NCBI RefSeq assembly: GCF_001940525.2
Contig: NZ_CP019437.1
Location: 1,896,501-1,960,500 of the forward strand
Length of the DNA stretch: 64,000 nucleotides
Reading direction: 5' to 3'
From: Thioclava nitratireducens
GTDB taxonomy: Bacteria > Pseudomonadota > Alphaproteobacteria > Rhodobacterales > Rhodobacteraceae
Shown: piece after piece, positions 57,388-64,000 of the stretch
How positions within the stretch are numbered: the stretch's first letter is position 1
Layout: each line of letters opens with the position of its first letter
Translations under genes and position numbers: made by a program
Notes under the pieces: model-generated
The model's database searches: none
Seen by the model: only the letters and a program-made list of their open reading frames with translations
What the model was told of the DNA's origin: nothing

Positions 57388-60300
57388 TCAGACGGGCAGG
57401 GCGTCGACCGGGTGTTCGACAGGAGGCTCCGGCGCCTCCGGCTCGGGATCGGCGGTGCGGACGCCGAAATCCTCGAGCACGGCGAGGATCGCCGGGGTCA
57501 CGAAGAGCGACAGCACCGTCGCCGCGCTCAGACCGAAGGCGAGGCTCGCCACGATCGGGCGCAGGAATTGCGCCTGCGTCGAGCTCTCCAGCAAAAGCGG
57601 GCCGAGCCCGACCACCGTCGTCAGCGAGGTCAGGAAGATCGCGCGAAAGCGATCGCGCACGGCCTCCTTTCCAGCCTCGAGCATCGGGGGTCCGGTCGCG
57701 CGTCTCTCGCCGATGAATGCGTCGAGCAGGATCGCGTCGTTCACCACCACGCCCGCCAGCGTCGCCAGCCCCACGAGGCTCGGCAGCGAGAGCGGCAGGC
57801 CCAGCAGTACATGCCCCCACATCACGCCGATCAGGCTGAGCGGGATCGTCGCGATCACCGCGACGGGTCGGATGAAGCTGCCCATGTAGAAGGCCAGCAG
57901 CAGGTAGACCCCGACCGCCCCCGCCGTCATGAAGCGCGCAAGCGACGCGCCGGTGGTCGCGGTGTCCTGTTCCTCGCCCAGAACCTGCACCTTCACGTCG
58001 GGACGCTTCTGCGCCAGTTCGGGCAGGTAATCGGCCCGCATTGCCGCCATCAACTCGCGCGAATTGGCCCGCGTCGGGTCGATCGTGCCCTGCACCGAGA
58101 CCGCGCGCTGCCCGTTCACATGGGTGATCGTGGTGTAACCGCGCGTCTCGCTGACCGTCGCCACCGCCGAGAGCGGCACCAGCGCGCCGTTCTTACCCGG
58201 CACTCGCAGCGCCAGAACGTCGCCGATAGCGCGCCGTTCGAAGGGCGCGAGCCGGGCCACGATATCGACCTGACCGCGCGCATCGGCGAAGCTGACCGCG
58301 CTGTCGCCACGGAAGGCTGCGCGCAGCTCACCGGCCAGCGCGGCAGGCGTCACGCCCAGCAGGTTTGCGACGCCCGGCTTCATCCGCACCACCAGCTCGG
58401 GCTTGCCCGGCTGCAGATCGAAGGTCACGTCGCGTACCCCGTCGAAGCCGCGGAAGAAGCGGCGCAACTCGCGCGCGGTGGTCGCCAGTTCGCCAAGATC
58501 CGGGCCGGTGACGAGCAGATCGATCGGTTTGCCGCCCGCGCCGCGCTCCTTGTCGGTGATCCGGAAAGCGGCCATGTCGGGCATCTTGCCAACCAGCTGC
58601 TTCCAGCGGTCGAGCACAGTGCCGACATCGGTGGTGCGCGTCCCTGCGGGCAGAAGCGAAGCGCTCACCGTCGCCATGTTCGGTCCCGTGGTCGGGCTGT
58701 CGGCATTGCTGCCATAGGTGATCGTGTAGCTTCGGACGAGCGGCTGGCCGTCTGGTTGAGCGGGGCTCAGTTCGGCATCCATTTCCTTGAGAGCCTTGAC
58801 GACCTTGCTCACCCGCGCTTCGGTCAGCGACAGCGGTGCGCCCGCAGGCAGCAGAAGCCGCGCCTCGACCGTGTCGCTCTCCAGCGTCGGGAAGCTCTGG
58901 TATTTCAGGAAGCCCCCGGTGAAGGGCGCGATCGAAAGCGACACGAGGAAAATCGCGAGCCCTATGGTCAGGTAGCGCCAGCGTAGCGCCACCCCGGCAA
59001 GCGGCACGATGACCCGGTCGCGCAGCCGATCAAACGCGCCGTTCACCGCGCGCTGCACGGGGCCGGGACGCATGTCGTGGCGCAGCGAGTGGCGCATATG
59101 GGCGGGCAGGATCAGGAAGGCTTCGATCAGGCTGACCGTCAGCGTGATAAGCAGCACGATCGGGATGTATTTCAGCAGCGCGCCGATATTGCCGGTCAGG
59201 AAGCTGAGCGGCCCGATCACCATTGCCGTGGTCAGGAAGGAGGCCAGAACGCCGGGAAAGACCTGCATCGTGCCTTTGACGGCTGCGACTTGCGCAGGTT
59301 CGCCCTGTTGCCGACGGCGTACGATGTTTTCGGAGATCACGATCGCATCGTCCATCAACAGGCCCGTCGCGACCAAGAGCGCCACCATCGTCATCATGTT
59401 GATCGTGTAGCCGAGGAATTGCATCGCGAAGATCGCGCCGAGGAAGCTGATCGGCAGGCCCATCGCGACCCAGAAGGACATGCGCAGCCCGAAGAACAGC
59501 CACATCGCGACCAGCACGAGGATCAGACCCTGCAACCCGTTGACCCCGATGATGCGCAGGCGCTCGACGATGTTGCGCGTGGAATCCGCCGAGATCGCGA
59601 GCTGGATATTGCCCGGTGCCTCGGCCTGCGCCTGCGCCATCTCGCGATCAAGCGCGGCCCGCACCCGCAGCGCATCCTGCGAGGCGGTCTTCTGGACCGA
59701 GACGATGGCGGCACGCTTGCCGTCGAAATAGGTGGCCTGCGAGGGATCGGCGAAGCCTTCGCGGATCGTGGCGACGTCGCCCAGCCGCACCTCGCCGCCC
59801 GCGGCACTGCCCGCAATCGGGATCTGCGCCAGCTCGGCAGGCGTGCGCCTCTCGCCGAGGAATCGGATCGCGACTTCGCCCGATCGCCCCTCGAGCGAGC
59901 CCGCGGGCATGTCGAGGCTGTAGCGCGCCAGCGTCGCACCCACGGCGCCCATGTCGAGCCCGAAGCGCTCCAGCGCGGAACGGTCGAACTCGATCGCGAT
60001 TTCGCGGTCGGAAAAGCCGTTCACCGAGACCAGCGAGATCGCGGGATCGGCGCGCAGTTGATCGGCGAAGCTCTGGGCATAGGCGTAGAGCACCGCCGGA
60101 TCGTCCGGCCCGGTCACCGCCACCGACGAGACCGAGGCGGTGCGCTCGACGATCTGCACCACCGGATCGTCAGCCTTGTCGGGGAATGAATTGATCCCGT
60201 CCACCGCGTCCTTGATGTCGTTGTAGAAGCGCGTCATATCCGCGCCCTCGATCATCTCTGCGGTGATCTGGGCGCTGTTGTCGCGCGCGAGGCAGGTCAG

Positions 60301-60531
60301 CTTCGCAAGGTTCTCGACCCGCGTGAGGATTGGATCGGTCACGGTGCAGATGCCGGTCTCGACCTCCGAAGGGGCGGCGCCGGGATAGGTGATACGGACC
60401 GAGACATCCGAGGGCGGGGTCGCCGGAAAGGTGTCGCGCTGCAGGCTCGGCAGCGCCATCAGCCCGAGGCCCGCAATCGCGATCATCGCGATATTGGCCG
60501 CCGTGCGATGGCCGGCAAAAAGCGCGATCAT
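57388..60531 (-). CDS. RND efflux pump, inner-membrane transporter
   Basis: The 1047-residue pump has the twelve-helix RND layout with two periplasmic loops. GLLMDDAIVISENIVRRRQQ near residue 390 contains the paired membrane aspartates of AcrB-type transporters, and the second half repeats with a VVNDAILLDAF helix. The periplasmic porter segments (SFPDKADDPVVQIVER, VSVNGFSDREIAIEF) are typical of the CusA/HAE-like group of alphaproteobacteria. It is coupled to the adaptor gene upstream by ATGA overlap at 60528-60531. Its substrate is unknown; no outer-membrane factor gene is adjacent. Confidence 0.93.
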   Translation of the reverse strand: MIALFAGHRTAANIAMIAIAGLGLMALPSLQRDTFPATPPSDVSVRITYPGAAPSEVETGICTVTDPILTRVENLAKLTCLARDNSAQITAEMIEGADMTRFYNDIKDAVDGINSFPDKADDPVVQIVERTASVSSVAVTGPDDPAVLYAYAQSFADQLRADPAISLVSVNGFSDREIAIEFDRSALERFGLDMGAVGATLARYSLDMPAGSLEGRSGEVAIRFLGERRTPAELAQIPIAGSAAGGEVRLGDVATIREGFADPSQATYFDGKRAAIVSVQKTASQDALRVRAALDREMAQAQAEAPGNIQLAISADSTRNIVERLRIIGVNGLQGLILVLVAMWLFFGLRMSFWVAMGLPISFLGAIFAMQFLGYTINMMTMVALLVATGLLMDDAIVISENIVRRRQQGEPAQVAAVKGTMQVFPGVLASFLTTAMVIGPLSFLTGNIGALLKYIPIVLLITLTVSLIEAFLILPAHMRHSLRHDMRPGPVQRAVNGAFDRLRDRVIVPLAGVALRWRYLTIGLAIFLVSLSIAPFTGGFLKYQSFPTLESDTVEARLLLPAGAPLSLTEARVSKVVKALKEMDAELSPAQPDGQPLVRSYTITYGSNADSPTTGPNMATVSASLLPAGTRTTDVGTVLDRWKQLVGKMPDMAAFRITDKERGAGGKPIDLLVTGPDLGELATTARELRRFFRGFDGVRDVTFDLQPGKPELVVRMKPGVANLLGVTPAALAGELRAAFRGDSAVSFADARGQVDIVARLAPFERRAIGDVLALRVPGKNGALVPLSAVATVSETRGYTTITHVNGQRAVSVQGTIDPTRANSRELMAAMRADYLPELAQKRPDVKVQVLGEEQDTATTGASLARFMTAGAVGVYLLLAFYMGSFIRPVAVIATIPLSLIGVMWGHVLLGLPLSLPSLVGLATLAGVVVNDAILLDAFIGERRATGPPMLEAGKEAVRDRFRAIFLTSLTTVVGLGPLLLESSTQAQFLRPIVASLAFGLSAATVLSLFVTPAILAVLEDFGVRTADPEPEAPEPPVEHPVDALPV

Positions 60532-61913
60532 TGCGCGGCCCCCGCGGGCTTGGCGGCGTCGCCCTCGGGCGCGGCTCCTTTGCCGCCGCCGCCACCACCG
60601 CCACCACTGCCCGGTTGCGGGCTCGACGGTGTCTGACCAAGCGCCTCGGCGGCGATCTCCGCCTTGCGAGCCTCGTCCTCGGTCGCTTTCACCGCCATGC
60701 CCGGTACCGCGATCGACGGGTCGGTGATCACCAGTTGATCGCCCGCCTTGAGACCCTGTGCGATCACCGCCAGATCGCCCGAGACGAAGCTGGTCTTAAC
60801 TGCGCGCTTCGCCAGCGTCCCATCCTCGGAGACGACCATTGCACTCCCACCCGCCACCGCTTCGGCGGGCACGACGAGCAGGCTCTGCTTGGGCGCGGCG
60901 AGTTCCACCGCGACGACCATGTTGCGCCGGAGGGGCGGGCGCTCGCCCGCCTGCGCCTGACCCAACGGATCGTCGACCCGCACCACGACGGGCGCGCTTT
61001 GCGTGGTCTCGTCGATCGCGTCGCCCATCCGCTCGACCCGGGCCTTCCAGACAATGGGATGCTCGGGTTCGGGCAAGGTGACGCGCGCCTTCAGATCCGT
61101 GACCTTCGTGCCGTCGCCCGCGAGCCGGAGCAGGGGCCCCATCCGCCCGATCGGGAATTGCGCCGAGATGTCGACGGCCTCGATGCCTTCGCCGCTCAGC
61201 AGGACCTGACCGCGATTGACGTATTGCCCGAGATCCGCGTCGAGCGAATTGACCCGCAGGTCGAAAGGCGCCGTGATCGTCGACAGCCCGATCGCACGGT
61301 CGATTGTCGCCGCCTGCGTATCCAGCACTTCGCGCTCTGCCTCGTTCAGCTTCAGCTGGCTTTCGAGATCGGCGACCTTGGTCTGCGCGGTCAGCAGTTG
61401 GCGGCGCACCCCGTCGAGTTGGGTTTGAGTGATCCGGCCCAGATCGTGGAGAGATTTCTGCCGGTCGAACTCATCCTGCGCCAGCGCGAGGTCGGATTGC
61501 GCCAGTTCCAGGCTCGTGCGCACCGTATCGTCCTTGACCTTCGAGGCGGCGACCTGCGCCTCGAGACTGGCGCGCTGCAGTTTCAGATCGCTGTCGTCGA
61601 TGGTGAAAAGCGGCGTGCCTTTCGCCACGATGTCACCGGGCGCGAGCGGCTCTGCGATGTCGCGGATCTCGCCCTCGATCCGGGCGATGGCGCGCCACTC
61701 GCGCACCGGGGCGACCATGCCGTAGCCGCTGACGCGCGGGATCATCTCGGTGGGCGCGAGCGTGATCACCCGCACCAGCGCCGCCGGGCGGTTCGCCTCG
61801 CTCGGACTGGGCAGCGATTTCAGATCGCCCGCAAAGACGATCGCCGCCACACCGAGAGCGGTCGGCACCGCCACCATCGCGAGCCTTGCCAGACCCGTGC
61901 CAATTCCCGCCAT
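60528..61913 (-). CDS. RND efflux periplasmic adaptor (HlyD/AcrA type)
   Basis: The 461-residue adaptor has an N-terminal membrane helix (about 8-30), the lipoyl halves (IAEPLAPGDIVAKGTPLFTI and VNRGQVLLSGE), a coiled-coil hairpin (about 100-205) and beta-barrel/membrane-proximal domains. The C terminus ends in a run of eight glycines followed by a Lys/Ala/Pro-rich tail. The start is uncertain. An ATG at 61913 has GAGGGA at proper distance, while 61925 (ATG) and 61928 (GTG) have weaker sites; I chose 61913. It precedes the pump gene. Confidence 0.88.
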   Translation of the reverse strand: MAGIGTGLARLAMVAVPTALGVAAIVFAGDLKSLPSPSEANRPAALVRVITLAPTEMIPRVSGYGMVAPVREWRAIARIEGEIRDIAEPLAPGDIVAKGTPLFTIDDSDLKLQRASLEAQVAASKVKDDTVRTSLELAQSDLALAQDEFDRQKSLHDLGRITQTQLDGVRRQLLTAQTKVADLESQLKLNEAEREVLDTQAATIDRAIGLSTITAPFDLRVNSLDADLGQYVNRGQVLLSGEGIEAVDISAQFPIGRMGPLLRLAGDGTKVTDLKARVTLPEPEHPIVWKARVERMGDAIDETTQSAPVVVRVDDPLGQAQAGERPPLRRNMVVAVELAAPKQSLLVVPAEAVAGGSAMVVSEDGTLAKRAVKTSFVSGDLAVIAQGLKAGDQLVITDPSIAVPGMAVKATEDEARKAEIAAEALGQTPSSPQPGSGGGGGGGGKGAAPEGDAAKPAGAAQ

Positions 61914-62140
61914 GATGTCCCTCATCACTCATGTCTTTTCACTATCTACCCAGAACTTCGCGCATCGACCTAGCGTAAATGTGACGCACCCCCCGGAGGG
62001 AGGGGGACGCGCGCGGCGCGAGCCTCTCAATACCAAAGACGATCGGAGCAAGGCTTGGCGGGCGCGGGCCGGGCCCTACACTCAACCTAGATCACATCTC
62101 GAGACGACCACAGCCACCTGTTCAGGGAGCCAGACACGCC

Positions 62141-63046
62141 ATGAAATATCCTCTTATCCTGGCCGCCGCGGTCTTCGGGGGCGCACTCGCCTCCACCGCG
62201 CAGGCCGATATCACCGTCTCCTCCAAGATCGACACCGAGGGCGGTCTCTTGGGCAATATCATCGCGCTATCGCTGGAAAATGCCGGGATGCCGGTGGAGC
62301 GGCGGCTGCAATTGGGCGGCACGCAGGTCGTTCGCAAGGCGATCCTCGCGGGCCAGATCGACATCTATCCCGAATATACCGGCAACGCGGCCTATTTCTT
62401 CAACGAGGCCGATAGCGATATCTGGAAGGATGCGGCAAAGGCCCATGAGCGCGCGGCCGAACTGGACAAGCAGAACGATATCACCTGGCTCGATTCCGCG
62501 CCGGCCAACAACACCTGGGCGATTGCGGTGACGGGCGATCTGGCCAAAAAGAACGACCTCACCACCATGTCCGATTTCGGCAACTGGGTGTCGAATGGCG
62601 GTGACGTGAAGCTCGCGGCCTCGACCGAATTCGTTTCGTCCCCCGCCGTGCTGCCCGCGATGGAAAAGGCTTACGGATTCAAGTTGAGCCCCGATCAGAC
62701 CGTGGTTCTCTCGGGTGGCGACACGGCGGCGACCATTCAGGCGGCGGCGCGCGGCACTTCGGGCGTGAACGCGGCGATGGCCTATGGCACCGATGGTGGC
62801 GTGGGCGCGGCGGGGCTCGTCGTGATGGAAGACGACAAGGGCGTGCAGCCGGTCTACGAGCCCACCCCGATCGTGCGCGACGCGGTGCTGAAGGAATATC
62901 CGAAGATCCCCGAAGTGCTGAACCCGATCTTCGACAAGCTCGACATGCAGACGCTTCAGAAACTTAACGGCCGTATCCAGGTCGGCGGTGAACCCGCCGA
63001 GGCGGTCGCGAAGGATTACCTGACGCAGATCGGGGTGTTGAACTGA
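62141..63046 (+). CDS. Osmoprotectant-type ABC transporter binding protein (OsmF/YehZ-like)
   Basis: The 301-residue periplasmic protein has a signal peptide (about 1-22, STAQAD) and the type II binding fold of the OpuAC/YehZ group. SSKIDTEGGLLGNIIALSLENAG opens the mature part, and IDIYPEYTGNA, AASTEF and MAYGTDGGVG follow, the usual glycine-betaine-like pocket landmarks. It precedes the permease gene, which begins about 11 bp behind its stop. Substrate within the betaine/choline group or another quaternary compound. Confidence 0.88.
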   Translation: MKYPLILAAAVFGGALASTAQADITVSSKIDTEGGLLGNIIALSLENAGMPVERRLQLGGTQVVRKAILAGQIDIYPEYTGNAAYFFNEADSDIWKDAAKAHERAAELDKQNDITWLDSAPANNTWAIAVTGDLAKKNDLTTMSDFGNWVSNGGDVKLAASTEFVSSPAVLPAMEKAYGFKLSPDQTVVLSGGDTAATIQAAARGTSGVNAAMAYGTDGGVGAAGLVVMEDDKGVQPVYEPTPIVRDAVLKEYPKIPEVLNPIFDKLDMQTLQKLNGRIQVGGEPAEAVAKDYLTQIGVLN

Positions 63047-63057
63047 GCGCCGCAGCG

Positions 63058-64000
63058 ATGCGTGTGCGGGGCGTGACCGCTGGCCTCTCGCCGCCCGGGG
63101 TGCTCTTCGCGCTCTTGGGGCTGGCTGCGATCTTCACGCCTTTCCTGACGCTCGCCGCGAACCGGATCGTGGCGGGCGAGGGGCGCGCCCTGTGGAGCGT
63201 CGCCGCGCCGCAGGTCACGGGGCCCGGGATAGCGCTGATGCTGCTGGGGCTCGCCTTGGGCCTGCCCGCCGCGCGGCCTTACTTGCGCATCGCGGGCGCG
63301 GCGCTTGGCCTCGCGGGACTGGTCTGGCTGCTGATCGCGGGCGCGTCGTTTCTGCTGACCGAGGCGGGCGAGTATGCGCGTGTCTCGCCGGCGGCGGGGT
63401 TCTGGTTCCTGCTGGTGGTCTTCGCGCTGATGATGGCCGACGCGCTTTCCGCGCTGTCGCCGGGGCCTGCAGCGCGGGCGGGAATTTTAGGGCTGGTGAT
63501 CGCGCTCGTCGCGGCGCTGCTGTGGTCGGGGGCGCTGAGCGATCTGTCTATCGCGCAAGAATTCGCGAGCCGCAAGGATGCCTTCTACACCGCGAGCCTG
63601 CGCCATCTGGGCCTTGCGTTTGGCTCGCTGCTGGCCGCGGCGGTGATCGGCCTGCCGCTGGGCGTGATGTGCCACCGCAATGCGGCGCTGCGCGGTGCAT
63701 TGCTTCCGGTGCTGAGCTTCCTGCAGACGATCCCCTCGCTCGCGATGTTCGGGATCATGATCCCGGTGCTGAGCTGGCTGAGCGGGATCATCCCCGGCGC
63801 CCGCGCGATCGGTATTGCGGGGATCGGCTTCGCGCCTGCCTTCCTTGCACTCACCCTCTATTCGCTGCTGCCGGTCGTCGCCAACGTGCTGGCGGGTCTG
63901 CGCAGCGCACCTGCCTCCGCGCTAGAGGCTGCGCGTGGGATGGGCATGACATGGCGCCAGCGTCTGGCGCGGGTGGAACTGCCGCTGGGCTTGCCGGTGG
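63058..64000 (+). CDS. Osmoprotectant ABC transporter permease (YehY-like), 3' end outside window
   Basis: The frame is open from ATG 63058 to the window end (about 314 residues). A hydrophobic N-terminal part with five or so helices (a YehY-like extension) precedes the BPD_transp_1 domain, which starts near FASRKDAFYTASLRHLGLAFGS and includes the EAA loop (ASALEAARGMGMTWRQRL) close to the cut. It pairs with the binding protein upstream. The ATPase gene probably follows beyond the window. Confidence 0.85.
   Translation, partial: MRVRGVTAGLSPPGVLFALLGLAAIFTPFLTLAANRIVAGEGRALWSVAAPQVTGPGIALMLLGLALGLPAARPYLRIAGAALGLAGLVWLLIAGASFLLTEAGEYARVSPAAGFWFLLVVFALMMADALSALSPGPAARAGILGLVIALVAALLWSGALSDLSIAQEFASRKDAFYTASLRHLGLAFGSLLAAAVIGLPLGVMCHRNAALRGALLPVLSFLQTIPSLAMFGIMIPVLSWLSGIIPGARAIGIAGIGFAPAFLALTLYSLLPVVANVLAGLRSAPASALEAARGMGMTWRQRLARVELPLGLPV

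Noticed and set aside
1..64000. CRISPR arrays, insertion sequences, prophage genes, tRNA or rRNA genes
   Set aside because: No repeat-spacer pattern, transposase motif, integrase, tRNA clover-leaf or rRNA sequence was recognised while reading the window.

Overview
The window is about 64 kb of high-G+C DNA with dense, co-directional operons, many ATGA-type start/stop overlaps and clean AGGAGG-like ribosome binding sites. The gene content (tripartite tricarboxylate and TRAP transporters, pcaIJF with PcaR, many ABC/TRAP-linked regulators, a GH188-like Gfo/Idh protein beside a sulfoquinovose monooxygenase set) suggests an alphaproteobacterium of the Rhodobacterales (Roseobacter/Paracoccaceae type). 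That placement is inference from content, not from a marker gene. I see no rRNA, tRNA, CRISPR array, insertion sequence, phage or plasmid gene. The window reads as ordinary chromosome with catabolic and transport islands.

Layout. 1-4126: truncated oxyR, a peroxiredoxin, lipA, a DUF3047 protein and a DeoR/GlpR-type regulator. 4130-7595: pcaR divergent from pcaI-pcaJ-pcaF, the last steps of the beta-ketoadipate pathway, with a one-base frameshift in pcaF. 7777-14037: a tctDE-like two-component system with its own periplasmic binding protein, divergent from tctCBA. 14143-18271: a thiolase, a frameshifted acyl-CoA ligase and a 3-hydroxybutyrate dehydrogenase-like operon, divergent from a PAS-LuxR regulator. 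18328-23457: a Cache/HAMP membrane sensor, a small secreted beta-rich protein and a two-gene exopolysaccharide synthase that fits bgsBA (mixed-linkage beta-glucan). 23717-27126: a dienelactone hydrolase-family protein, a thiamine-diphosphate enzyme and an atypical SDR.

27456-35021 is the most notable region. A Gfo/Idh protein and a GntR regulator lie opposite a flavin monooxygenase, an aldo-keto reductase, a flavin reductase and a complete TRAP transporter. This combination reads as an oxidative sulfoquinovose pathway (SmoC, SmoB, SmoA). A likely NAD-dependent sulfoquinovosidase takes the place of the classical GH31 enzyme, and a TRAP system takes the place of the usual ABC importer. Glycosides or free sulfoquinovose would be imported and hydrolysed. 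SmoC with reduced flavin from SmoA would release sulfite and 6-oxo-glucose, and SmoB would reduce the latter to glucose.

35105-43088: a thioredoxin-like protein with a COG0701 permease; an SDR/epimerase/BASS transporter/flavin monooxygenase operon divergent from a TetR regulator and a TauE/SafE permease; and an intramembrane protease. 43204-51395: a metallo-beta-lactamase-fold hydrolase, an HDAC-family deacetylase, an acyl-CoA synthetase preceded by a 12-bp-arm palindrome, an MFS transporter and a P-type proton ATPase. 51376-64000: a PhaC-like hydrolase, kynurenine formamidase and kynureninase, a LysR regulator, a DJ-1/PfpI protein, an SDR, an RND efflux pair, and the start of an osmoprotectant-type ABC importer cut by the window end.

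Two single-base losses in G/C homopolymers (pcaF and the ligase at 14946-16447) break otherwise normal genes. They may be sequencing errors.
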